Notes under the pieces: generated by a model
Seen by the model: the letters and a program-made list of their open reading frames with translations, nothing else
The model's database searches: none
What the model was told of the DNA's origin: nothing
NCBI GenBank assembly: GCA_017548275.1
Contig: JAFZAH010000017.1
Location: forward strand, 1 to 63,631
DNA length: 63,631 nt
Direction of reading: 5' to 3'
From: Prevotella sp.
GTDB taxonomy: Bacteria > Bacteroidota > Bacteroidia > Bacteroidales > Bacteroidaceae
Translations under genes and position numbers: made by a program
Part shown: positions 18,436 to 25,906 of the stretch, one piece after another
Numbering within the stretch: position 1 is the stretch's first letter
How the letters are laid out: the number at the start of each line of letters is the position of its first letter

Positions 18436-18467
18436 CAAATTTAAATGAAATTGTTTGGATTTGCAAA
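18436..18467 (-). promoter_or_regulatory. Promoter of the DUF262/PLD operon
   Basis: An exact Bacteroidetes-type promoter on the minus strand: TTTG (18464-18467), 20 nt, then TAAATTTG (18436-18443). It separates the exonuclease gene from the DUF262 operon and indicates that the operon can be transcribed on its own. Confidence 0.75.
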
Positions 18468-18526
18468 CAATCAGGCTGAAAAGTAATCGTGAGCCGCTTT
18501 TTTTGATATCATAGCCGTTCATCATT

Positions 18527-19018
18527 TTACAATATCTCCCTCGCAATCCATGCGCACGCCTCGGCGTCGGCAAGTGCATGGTGATGATTCTCCAGACTGT
18601 AGCCACAGGCGGCAGCCACGGTCTGCAACTGGTGGTTTTCCAGATATGGGAGCACTCGTCGTGAGGCGCGGAGCGTGTCGTAAAACTCATAGTCGGGGTA
18701 GTCCATCCCATAAACGCGGAACACGGCGCGGAGACACCCCTCGTCGAATGGCTGGTTGTGTGCTACCAGCGGCAATCCCTCTATCAACGGCTCTATTTGC
18801 GCCCACACTTTGGGAAAGACCGGCGCTTCCTCCGTGTCCTCGCGGCAGAGCCCGTGTACCTGGCTGCACCAGTAGTTATAGTAGTTCGGCTCAGGCTGGA
18901 TGAGCGAGTAGAACGTATCCGTTATCTCCCCGTCCCTAACAATGACGATGCCCACCGAACACACCGAACTTCTCACGTTGTTGGCCGTCTCAAAATCTAT
19001 CGCTGCAAAATCTCGCAT
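18527..19018 (-). CDS. DnaQ-like 3'-5' exonuclease (DEDD family)
   Basis: This 163-residue exonuclease domain has all three Exo motifs: AIDFETAN (Exo I, D8 and E10), VAHNQPFDEGCL (Exo II, about residues 84-95) and HHALADAEACA (Exo III, about 146-156, DEDDh type). It is a stand-alone domain, as in proofreading-like or RNA/DNA-trimming exonucleases. It follows the PD-(D/E)XK gene by 16 nt on the same strand, and that gene follows the YopX-like gene by 15 nt, which suggests a three-gene unit. It could be a housekeeping exonuclease trapped in the island, but the spacing argues for a joint role. Confidence 0.88.
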   Translation of the reverse strand: MRDFAAIDFETANNVRSSVCSVGIVIVRDGEITDTFYSLIQPEPNYYNYWCSQVHGLCREDTEEAPVFPKVWAQIEPLIEGLPLVAHNQPFDEGCLRAVFRVYGMDYPDYEFYDTLRASRRVLPYLENHQLQTVAAACGYSLENHHHALADAEACAWIAREIL

Positions 19019-19034
19019 ACATTATGATTTCCTA

Positions 19035-19601
19035 TTATCTCAGTAAATCTTCTATCTTGTCCCACCTGTCCTCGGCAATTTTCTGCCCATTCAGAGAATG
19101 AGAACCCAAAGGGTTTTGATATTCAGGATACGTATATTTCTGAGTACTCTTTCCTGGTTGATTATTTCCTTCCAACCATTCCACGTTAACACCAACTATT
19201 GGTTTGCTTTTCAGTTCGCGGTTCCATTCTGTCACATACCAATGATTACTCGAAGTGATTAATTCTTTGACCTCATCTTTTGATAAAATATAGAATTTCA
19301 TTTCTGAATAGTTTTCTTTAGGTATATACACAAATACCCATGGGCCAATAAATGAAGTGTCGATGTTTGGTATTGTGCCATCTAGTTCAGAAGTGAAGCC
19401 TGTCAATATGTTGTGCGTCGTGCCTGTTTTGACTTGTATCATAACACTTTTTCCTGTTTCAGGGTTCATACAAACTAAATCGGCATTCTTATAATTTTGA
19501 AATGAGTAGTTGATATTGATTACATCATAACCTTTCTTCAGCAACTCCAAGGCTACAGCAGTTTCGCCTATAGCTCCCAATTTATTCAAATTTTTTATCA
19601 T
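19035..19601 (-). CDS. PD-(D/E)XK-type putative endonuclease
   Basis: This 188-residue protein begins with a restriction-endonuclease-like fold: an N-terminal helix with GAIGETAVALELLKKGYDV (conserved E at about 13), then ADLVCMNPETGKSVMIQVKTG, giving the D...QxK version of the catalytic core (D at about 41, QVK at about 57-59). This arrangement is typical of small PD-(D/E)XK nucleases. The second half (after about 75) is beta-rich and unassigned. It is flanked at 15-16 nt by the YopX-like and DnaQ-like genes. The protein is AT-rich in coding composition. The function is inferred from motifs only. Confidence 0.65.
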   Translation of the reverse strand: MIKNLNKLGAIGETAVALELLKKGYDVININYSFQNYKNADLVCMNPETGKSVMIQVKTGTTHNILTGFTSELDGTIPNIDTSFIGPWVFVYIPKENYSEMKFYILSKDEVKELITSSNHWYVTEWNRELKSKPIVGVNVEWLEGNNQPGKSTQKYTYPEYQNPLGSHSLNGQKIAEDRWDKIEDLLR

Positions 19602-19616
19602 TTTTTGAATTCATTT

Positions 19617-20312
19617 TTATCTCCAATCATACTCTACTCCCAATATCTCCAGTGCACTATATTTCCAAAACTCCTGATCGAAGTTTGGTGTATATTGTGC
19701 CATGATGACTTTTTCTTTTCTTTCCTCTTCCGTATCTCGCCAGCCATTGAATTCCATAGTGCGTTGATTGACTCCAACGTAGTCGCTTGGATTCAACCGA
19801 TAAAATACGGTGCCGACACGTGTCAACCGATAATGCAGCCGGATACAATCTTCTAAATCCCAGTTATGATTGTCGAGGATGAAACAATACTGTCCCTCCC
19901 CATCCTCATGGCTCCAAGCCCCAACAGCCAGATGTTCCGTTCGTTCTTGATCCTTTTCTATCTGGATGACATCGCCGGTATAAATATTCTCGCCGTTGCT
20001 GTCCTTGAAAGGTGTCTTAACACCGGCAAAGAGTACCCTTCGGGCATAGCCTTGCCTTTTGCATTCATTACCGAACACATCCTCCACGACTTCCGGATTA
20101 TGGTCTTCTTCATACTTTTCGTCCTGCTCCCATACATAGAAGTCATCTTCATAGAAAAAGAAATTGCCGAAATAGGCATACCCGAATTCTTTGGCTTCTG
20201 CCACATAGCGGACTTTTATGTCTGGCAGGGATTTGTTCTTGCCTGCACCAATCTCATGCCGGTACTTCTGGCAGAGATACTTTAGCGTAATGTCACTGAT
20301 TGTCATACCCAT
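19617..20312 (-). CDS. YopX-like phage-type protein
   Basis: This 231-residue protein contains FKDSNGENIYTGDVIQIEKD (about 102-121), the hallmark of YopX-domain proteins found in phages and mobile elements. The surrounding sequence is acidic and aromatic (YEEDHNPEVVEDVFGNE), with no signal peptide. The N-terminal 60 residues and the C-terminal end (DQEFWKYSALEILGVEYDW) are extra to the YopX core. Its function is unknown. It starts a tight run with the PD-(D/E)XK and DnaQ-like genes and lies 154 nt after the WYL regulator, from which it is separated by a long inverted repeat. Confidence 0.65.
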   Translation of the reverse strand: MGMTISDITLKYLCQKYRHEIGAGKNKSLPDIKVRYVAEAKEFGYAYFGNFFFYEDDFYVWEQDEKYEEDHNPEVVEDVFGNECKRQGYARRVLFAGVKTPFKDSNGENIYTGDVIQIEKDQERTEHLAVGAWSHEDGEGQYCFILDNHNWDLEDCIRLHYRLTRVGTVFYRLNPSDYVGVNQRTMEFNGWRDTEEERKEKVIMAQYTPNFDQEFWKYSALEILGVEYDWR

Positions 20313-20353
20313 ATGTTTTTATTATACTCAGGTTTTGCATGTTAAGAAGATAT

Positions 20354-20466
20354 AGGAAGATAAAAGGAGATAGCCGCCTTTTTCAGCGGCGGAAGATAGA
20401 AGACAATACTTAGTATGCGGCATTTCTGTAGCAAAACTAATGTCTTTTATCTCCTTCTATCTTCCT
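20354..20466. repeat. 19-bp inverted repeat enclosing a structured spacer
   Basis: AGGAAGATAAAAGGAGATA (20354-20372) faces its near-exact complement at 20448-20466 (one mismatch), with an internal GC hairpin (GCCGC / GCGGC around 20373-20391). The element fills the whole gap between the WYL regulator and the YopX-like gene. It could be a terminator-antiterminator, a structured RNA or a small miniature element. Confidence 0.6.
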
Positions 20467-21438
20467 CTAACTCCTGCTGTCAGTTGAATCGTTATATTTC
20501 TCCCACATTCTCTTAATCTTTTCCGCAACCTCTTCCCGAAGCCAGAGCGGTTCAAGCACTTCTACATCCTCGCCGTTCCAGAGTATTTCCTGTTGGAAAT
20601 CAAAAGAGGGACGGAGATGGTAGGTGAAGACGCTGTACTCCTCGTTGCTTTCTGTTTCTTCTTGCGACCAGTGCAGTTTCAGGTCGCGGAAATAGTTCGC
20701 TTGTCCTGCCGACACTTTCAACTTCACGGGCTGGATATCCACGCTCTGGTCGGCGATGATGCCAAAGCAACCGTCAAAGAACTCCTCTGCAGTCCAGTCT
20801 TTCGGCATGTCAAAGGTCTCGTCTGTCATGCTCAATTGATGAATGCGGTCGAGCGCGTAAATGCGCGGTCCTTTTTCGTAATAATAGGGGTAAGTGCTCC
20901 GTGCCACCATGTACCATCGCTGGCGGAACAATTTCACACAGTAGGGCTGCACGTCGAAGTTGTTCTCCTCGTCCTTCCAATAACTGTGATAAGTGATGTT
21001 AATCACACGGTTTTCCTTCATTGCCCCGATGATGGGGTGCAGATACTCCTGGCCCGACGGCACATACTCCAGCAGGATACGGTCTTTGATGCCCTGACTG
21101 TTGACCAACGCATTGCTCACGCTGAATGTGTTGTAAAGCCATGAGCGAAGTCCGTTGCCGTTGATGTCTTCCATGTTGTCTATATAGTAGCGGTATTCGC
21201 CACGGTTTTCGTTGACGATATCGATGCCGAACATGTCCCAGATGACACTTTTCCAGTTGTCAAAGGTGCGCTTCGACAGATCCACACCTCTGCTGATGTC
21301 GGTGTCGCGGAGCCACAACTCGTTCAGGTCTTTGAATGAGATTTTCTTTCGGCGGTAGATCGTCTCTATCACCCACACGTATTTGCTGATCAGACTCATC
21401 CCTCGGCTGTTGTCAATAAAGGTCTTTTTTTTTGCCAT
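20467..21438 (-). CDS. WYL-domain transcriptional regulator
   Basis: This 323-residue protein has an N-terminal winged-helix region (LSKRTFDNWKSVIWDMFGIDI, about 55-75) and a WYL domain (about 140-215) with INITYHSYWKDEENNFDVQPY and LFRQRWYMVARS, followed by the usual C-terminal WCX-like extension (about 235-310). WYL regulators sense nucleic-acid ligands and often control defence islands (for example BrxR and CapW). It is transcribed toward the YopX/PD-(D/E)XK/DnaQ and DUF262 operons, so it is the best candidate regulator for them. The operator was not identified. Confidence 0.9.
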   Translation of the reverse strand: MAKKKTFIDNSRGMSLISKYVWVIETIYRRKKISFKDLNELWLRDTDISRGVDLSKRTFDNWKSVIWDMFGIDIVNENRGEYRYYIDNMEDINGNGLRSWLYNTFSVSNALVNSQGIKDRILLEYVPSGQEYLHPIIGAMKENRVINITYHSYWKDEENNFDVQPYCVKLFRQRWYMVARSTYPYYYEKGPRIYALDRIHQLSMTDETFDMPKDWTAEEFFDGCFGIIADQSVDIQPVKLKVSAGQANYFRDLKLHWSQEETESNEEYSVFTYHLRPSFDFQQEILWNGEDVEVLEPLWLREEVAEKIKRMWEKYNDSTDSRS

Positions 21439-21585
21439 ATCATCTGTGATTATTTACTTCTGAATGTTATCAATAGATTGCTATATCTGTGTTTTCAGTG
21501 CAAAAATAGGGTAAAGGTACGAAAAATTGTAGCAGAGGTTTGAAAAAAAGCGATTTTTCTGCGAAGAATACAAAAAAGATTGTTT

Positions 21586-22164
21586 TCAGCGTATTTCGGT
21601 CAAAGGTGACGCCACTGTATAAACATACCGGTTGTCGGGCGATACAATGGTGTGGAAACGCACGTCGGTATGCTCGGCGAGCAGGTTTTTCAGGTCATTG
21701 CGGATGCCCTCACCGGTCATTTTCAGCAGGGCTTCCTTCATGGTCCATAAGCGGATGAAGGCAATGTCGGGACGCTCGCTGCTGAGTATCTGCTCCATCT
21801 CGTGCTCATTCATGGTATATCGGGCCAAATCCTCCTTGAATTGCCTCACACTTTCCACATCGATGCCGACAGGGTGGGGCGCAATGACACATACCGCCGC
21901 CTCACGGCAATGGCTCAGGTTGAAATGGATGTCGGGTCGCCCCTCGATGAAAGGTTTTCCCCCGTCATGATAGCCAAAGACAGGCGGTTCCGTGATGCCA
22001 TATTCCTCGCGAAGCCCTTCGCATAGCAGCAGATAGGCAGCCGCCGACTGCCGCCGGCCCAGTTCATGCTTATAGCGCAGTGCTTGTTCGCGCCGCTGGG
22101 AGGATAGCCGCTTCAAGGTTTCCTCGATGTCAAAATCTTCGATATGGTCGTTGAGGTAAATCAT
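21586..22164 (-). CDS. 4'-phosphopantetheinyl transferase (Sfp-type)
   Basis: This 192-residue enzyme transfers the phosphopantetheine arm of CoA to a serine of acyl or peptidyl carrier proteins. The two metal/CoA motifs are seen: VGIDVESV (about 109-116) and FIRLWTMKEALLKMTGEG (about 142-159, the WxxKEA signature). The length fits the short Sfp/HetI-like group. No carrier or synthase genes are nearby, so the target is encoded elsewhere. It probably marks the return to core chromosome after the island. Confidence 0.9.
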   Translation of the reverse strand: MIYLNDHIEDFDIEETLKRLSSQRREQALRYKHELGRRQSAAAYLLLCEGLREEYGITEPPVFGYHDGGKPFIEGRPDIHFNLSHCREAAVCVIAPHPVGIDVESVRQFKEDLARYTMNEHEMEQILSSERPDIAFIRLWTMKEALLKMTGEGIRNDLKNLLAEHTDVRFHTIVSPDNRYVYTVASPLTEIR

Positions 22165-22415
22165 TTACGTTGCAAAAGTAATGATTATCTCTCAAATAAA
22201 TACAAGTCTGTCGAGAAAGTTGTCATTTGTTGTGTAAGTTGTTTCATCTTTTTTGTCAACGTGACCACCCGCAGACATTCTGATAATTGAGCATATATGG
22301 ATGTTAGACAGATACTTTCTTTCCTCCTAAAAGTAATTGATGATTCGTGAAATGGTTATTGAAGTAATGCCCCTCTGACACCCTTCTTCCTCCCCTCCGA
22401 TTTCCCTCTCTCCTT
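22165..22415. other. Intergenic region without recognised gene
   Basis: This is the first part of the 619-nt gap between the phosphopantetheinyl transferase gene and nagB. It is AT-rich with pyrimidine-rich stretches (22370-22412). The open frames on the minus strand here show no coding character (low complexity, no ribosome-binding site). I see no gene. Confidence 0.5.
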
Positions 22416-22429
22416 CGTAAACGTTTACG
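22416..22429. promoter_or_regulatory. LacI-type operator-like palindrome
   Basis: CGTAAACGTTTACG is a perfect 14-bp palindrome with the central CG and AAACGTTT core typical of LacI/GalR-family operators. It lies 30 nt upstream of the -33 element of the small-RNA-like unit. The binding protein is not in this window. Confidence 0.5.
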
Positions 22430-22459
22430 TAGTTTTTGGGGCAAAAAAATATCATATTC

Positions 22460-22490
22460 TTGATTTGAGTCAATTTTCTCGTTACCTTTG
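22460..22490 (+). promoter_or_regulatory. Promoter of short transcript
   Basis: TTG (22460-22462), 20 nt, TACCTTTG (22483-22490): a full Bacteroidetes-type promoter on the plus strand, with predicted start near 22497. Confidence 0.7.
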
Positions 22491-22496
22491 CACACA

Positions 22497-22606
22497 GAAA
22501 ACAGAAACATAAAATAAACTGATTTTCAAAAGATATACTACATAAACAAAACTGCTGAAACATTCAAAACGGAATCGCCTCGACGTGATGTCGGGGCGTT
22601 TTTTTA
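22497..22606 (+). ncRNA. Candidate small RNA upstream of nagB
   Basis: The roughly 110 nt between the promoter at 22460-22490 and a strong terminator at 22576-22606 contain no start codon with a credible frame. The body is A-rich and weakly structured, and ends in a stable hairpin with a T7 tract, the usual form of a trans-acting small RNA. nagB has its own promoter box at 22659-22666, so the unit is not needed as the nagB leader. Expression is inferred only. Confidence 0.45.
22576..22606 (+). terminator. Rho-independent terminator of the short transcript
   Basis: CGCCTCGAC (22576-22584) pairs with GTCGGGGCG (22590-22598) around a 5-nt loop and is followed by a T-tract (22599-22605). Confidence 0.85.
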
Positions 22607-22658
22607 TTGTCCACAAGAAAAAAATAGCACGAAAAGCGGATTTTTCAGCGAAAAAAAT

Positions 22659-22666
22659 TACTTTTG
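22659..22666 (+). promoter_or_regulatory. nagB -7 box
   Basis: TACTTTTG fits the TAnnTTTG -7 element; the -33 element is weak. It gives a leader of about 110 nt before the nagB start codon. Confidence 0.55.
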
Positions 22667-22783
22667 CAGTGATTTTTCATCAGCACTGCCTCAGTCGCTT
22701 TTTTCAGCATGGCAACGGGCGCAAGCGATGATTTTTACCACTTATTTCCGAATTCTATTTATAAATCATAAAAACAAATCATT

Positions 22784-23569
22784 ATGAGACTGATTATTGA
22801 AAAAGACTATCAAAACATGTCGAAATGGGCCGCTGAGCATGTCATTGAGCGCATCAATGCAGCTAAACCCACAGCAGAGAAACCGTTTGTCCTGGGATTG
22901 CCCACAGGTTCTTCTCCCGAAGGAATGTATGCCGAACTGGTGAAAGCCAACAAAGAGGGACGCGTGTCGTTCAAAAACGTCATCACTTTTAATATGGACG
23001 AGTATGTCAATCTCGCAGAAGACCATCCCGAGAGTTACCACTCATTCATGGCGCGCAATCTCTTCGACCACATCGACATCCCGAAAGAGAATATCCATAT
23101 CCTCAACGGTAATGCGGAGGACTTGCAAGCCGAGTGCCGTCATTATGAGGAGATGATTGCCGAGGCGGGAGGCATCGACCTCTTCATCGGCGGTATTGGT
23201 CCCGACGGTCACATTGCATTCAACGAGCCGGGTTCGTCGCTTCGTTCCCGTACACGTGTCAAGACGCTCACCACAGACACCATCATTGCCAACAGCCGTT
23301 TCTTCGACAACGATGTCAACAAGGTGCCTAAACACGCGTTGACCGTGGGCGTGGGCACCGTGATGGATGCCCGCGAGGTGATGATTCTCGTCAATGGTCA
23401 CCACAAAGCACGCGCCTTGCAGGCTGCCGTCGAGGGCGGTGTGTGCCAGATGTGGACCATCAGCGCACTTCAGATGCACGAACATGGCATCATCGTCTGC
23501 GACGAGGCTGCCACTGACGAACTCAAAGTCGGCACCTACAAATATTTCAAAGATATTGAGAAGAAGTGA
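22784..23569 (+). CDS. nagB: Glucosamine-6-phosphate deaminase
   Basis: This 261-residue enzyme converts glucosamine 6-phosphate to fructose 6-phosphate and ammonia, the step that brings amino sugars into glycolysis. Family motifs are [12 protein letters not shown] (about 39-50), FNMDEYV (catalytic Asp, about 69-75), [17 protein letters not shown] (catalytic His, about 136-152) and SRFFD. The length is normal for the short bacterial form. It is followed after 126 nt by the GH97 glycosidase gene, on the same strand but separated by low-complexity repeats. The LacI-type palindrome upstream may reflect sugar-responsive control. Confidence 0.96.
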   Translation: MRLIIEKDYQNMSKWAAEHVIERINAAKPTAEKPFVLGLPTGSSPEGMYAELVKANKEGRVSFKNVITFNMDEYVNLAEDHPESYHSFMARNLFDHIDIPKENIHILNGNAEDLQAECRHYEEMIAEAGGIDLFIGGIGPDGHIAFNEPGSSLRSRTRVKTLTTDTIIANSRFFDNDVNKVPKHALTVGVGTVMDAREVMILVNGHHKARALQAAVEGGVCQMWTISALQMHEHGIIVCDEAATDELKVGTYKYFKDIEKK

Positions 23570-23570
23570 G

Positions 23571-23676
23571 AATTGGCAATTCACAATTGACAATTCACAA
23601 TTCATAATTCATAATTATCTGGAGGTTCCTAGATTTTTCTAGATTTCCTAGTTTTTTCTAGAATTCTCCAGGTATT
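23571..23676. repeat. Two low-complexity word repeats
   Basis: The nagB-GH97 gap has a run of CAATTCACAATTGACAATT-type words (23571-23612) and then TTCCTAGATTTTTCTAGATT-type words (23624-23676). Confidence 0.7.
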
Positions 23677-23695
23677 CCTACGATTGTCAGGGTTT

Positions 23696-25660
23696 ATGAA
23701 ACAACTATTTTTGTTCTTTTTCGGTTGCCTGACAGCCAGCGTTGCGGCTCAGGCGCAGGATATTGACGTGAAATCGCCTGACGGGAGATTGGTGATGACC
23801 CTTCACACCGATGATGGACAGGCGGCTTATTCCGTGACGCTCGACGGACGGCAGATGCTTACCCGTTCGCGTTTAGGATTGACCACCGACATGGGCGATT
23901 TCACGCAGGGACTGTCGATGAAAAGTGTGAAGAACACCGACCCAGACTGGTCTGTCAACCTTACACGGGTGAAATGCTCCCATTCGTCGGGTACCGCAGC
24001 GGGCATCGTGGCGCAGTTTGCCAATGCTGACGGAAAACTCTTTGAGATAGAGTTCTTCGTCGGCAATAACGATGTGGCATACCGTTACAAGATACCCAGA
24101 CCGAAAGAGGACAACCCCAAGTGCGCCGTCATCTTCAGCGAGGCGTCATCTTTCAATTTCCCCTCGCAAACCACCACGTTCCTCTGTCCGCAGATTACAC
24201 CGATGGCGGGCTGGGAGCGTACCAAGCCTTCCTATGAAGAGGAATATACCGCGGATGCCCCGATGACAGCCAAGTCGCGCTTTGGTGTGGGTTATACCTT
24301 TCCCTGCCTCTTCCGAATCGGCGACGACGGATGGGCCCTGGTGGGCGAGACGGGCGTCTCGAGTGCCTATTGCGCCTCGCATCTGAGCGATTACGACCCC
24401 GCCTCAGGTTATACCATCGCCTTCCCCATGAAAGGTGAGGCCAACGGCTTCGGCAGTGAGTTCGCCGCCGTGCCGCTACCTTGTGAGACGCCCTGGCGCA
24501 CCATTACCGTGGGCACTGATTTGAAGCCCATTGTCGAAACAACCATCCCTTACGACCTCGTGCAACCCCTCTACGAACCGTCGCGCAACTACCAGCCGGG
24601 ACGCTATACATGGAGTTGGTTGATATGGCAGGATGAGTCCATCAATTACGACGACCAAGTGCAGTTCATCGACTTGGCATCGGCCATGGGATTCGAATAT
24701 TGTCTTGTCGATAACTGGTGGGATGACCGTATCGGGCGTGACCGCATTGAAACGCTCTCGAAATATGCGCAGTCGAAAGGCGTGAACCTGATGTTGTGGT
24801 ACAATTCCAACGGTTTCTACAACGATGCCCCGCAGACCCCGCGCGACTGCATGAACACCGCCATCGCCCGTGAGCGCGAGATGCGCTGGTTGCAGAAAAT
24901 CGGCGTGAAAGGCATCAAAGTCGATTTCTTCGGTTCCGACAAACAAGAGACCATGCGTCTCTATGAGGATATCCTCAGCGATGCCAACCGTTACGGTCTG
25001 CAGGTTATCTTCCACGGATGCACCATTCCGCGCGGATGGGAGCGGATGTATCCCAATTACGTGGCCAGCGAGGCGGCATTGGCTTCAGAGAATGTCTTCT
25101 TCAGCGAGTATCACGCCCAAAAAGAGGGTTTTGAACTCACCATGCACCCCTTCTCGCGCAATGCGCTCGGCACGTTCGACTGGGGCGGCGTCATCATGAA
25201 TAAATATTTGAGCCGTGACAACAAGAGCCGTCACCGTCGTTATACCACCGACACGTTTGAGATGGCCACAGGCATCGTGTTGCAGACCAGTATCAACTGC
25301 GTGGCGATGCAGCCCAACAACCTGAACGAACTGCCGCAGCATGAACTCGATTTCCTGCGTGAACTGCCCACTACATGGGATGAGGTGCGGTTCATCGACG
25401 GCTATCCCACTCGTTTCGTAGTGCTCGCACGCCGACATGGTGACACATGGTATGTGGCAGGACTCAACGGCACCGACCAACCCATGACGCTCACCCTCGA
25501 CCTGCCCATGTTTGCCGGACAGACGGTGAAATATTACACCGACCGCCCGTTGGCGAAAGGTGCCACTTTCTGCGACTCCGAACTCACCACCCTGAAAGTG
25601 GATAAAAAGGGTAAGGCCAAAGTGACCATCCAACCCCTTGGAGGAATCATATTACGTTGA
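23696..25660 (+). CDS. Glycoside hydrolase family 97, retaining type
   Basis: The likely start is the ATG at 23696 (MKQLFLFFFGC), because the frame upstream opens only with TTG; this gives about 654 residues with a signal peptide ending near AAQAQ. The three GH97 parts are visible: an N-terminal beta-sandwich (about 25-285), a central (beta/alpha)8 barrel (about 290-570) and a C-terminal sandwich. The segment KGIKVDFFGSD carries an aspartate (about D410) at the position of the nucleophile in retaining GH97 alpha-galactosidases, while inverting SusB-type enzymes lack it; ASEAAL (E at about 459) fits the acid/base. The probable activity is periplasmic or surface alpha-galactosidase. No Sus-type partner genes are adjacent. 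Confidence 0.9.
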   Translation: MKQLFLFFFGCLTASVAAQAQDIDVKSPDGRLVMTLHTDDGQAAYSVTLDGRQMLTRSRLGLTTDMGDFTQGLSMKSVKNTDPDWSVNLTRVKCSHSSGTAAGIVAQFANADGKLFEIEFFVGNNDVAYRYKIPRPKEDNPKCAVIFSEASSFNFPSQTTTFLCPQITPMAGWERTKPSYEEEYTADAPMTAKSRFGVGYTFPCLFRIGDDGWALVGETGVSSAYCASHLSDYDPASGYTIAFPMKGEANGFGSEFAAVPLPCETPWRTITVGTDLKPIVETTIPYDLVQPLYEPSRNYQPGRYTWSWLIWQDESINYDDQVQFIDLASAMGFEYCLVDNWWDDRIGRDRIETLSKYAQSKGVNLMLWYNSNGFYNDAPQTPRDCMNTAIAREREMRWLQKIGVKGIKVDFFGSDKQETMRLYEDILSDANRYGLQVIFHGCTIPRGWERMYPNYVASEAALASENVFFSEYHAQKEGFELTMHPFSRNALGTFDWGGVIMNKYLSRDNKSRHRRYTTDTFEMATGIVLQTSINCVAMQPNNLNELPQHELDFLRELPTTWDEVRFIDGYPTRFVVLARRHGDTWYVAGLNGTDQPMTLTLDLPMFAGQTVKYYTDRPLAKGATFCDSELTTLKVDKKGKAKVTIQPLGGIILR

Positions 25661-25690
25661 ACATTAAACGTTGAATGTTGAACTTTGAAC

Positions 25691-25888
25691 ATTGGTATAA
25701 TTCGTCTAATTCGTAGTCTTGAGTCAGTTTAATCTGTTGTCCTTACAATCCGAATCTCGTATTCGTAGTAGTGAAAGACTCGTCATGTTGAACGTTGAAA
25801 ATTGGTATAATTCATCTAATTCGTAGTCTTGAATCAGTTTAATCTGTTTGTCCTTGCAATCCGAATCTCGCATTCGTAGTAGTGAAAG
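25691..25888. repeat. Tandem duplication, two copies of 87-88 bp
   Basis: ATTGGTATAATTCGTCTAAT... to ...GTAGTGAAAG occurs at 25691-25777 and again at 25801-25888 with a few substitutions, a 110-nt period. The flanks and the spacer are built of GTTGAACATTGAACGTT-type words. Confidence 0.85.
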
Positions 25889-25906
25889 CATAAAGGTGCA
25901 ATCGTC

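Noticed and set aside
21521-21545. GTAGCAGAGGTTTGAAAA as a fifth copy of the terminator module
   Set aside because: Only the right arm is similar; there is no matching left arm and no T-tract in the proper place.
22304-22563. Two overlapping short minus-strand frames of 68 and 78 codons
   Set aside because: They cover the promoter and palindrome of the small-RNA unit, have low-complexity translations (GGEEEGCQ type) and no ribosome-binding site.
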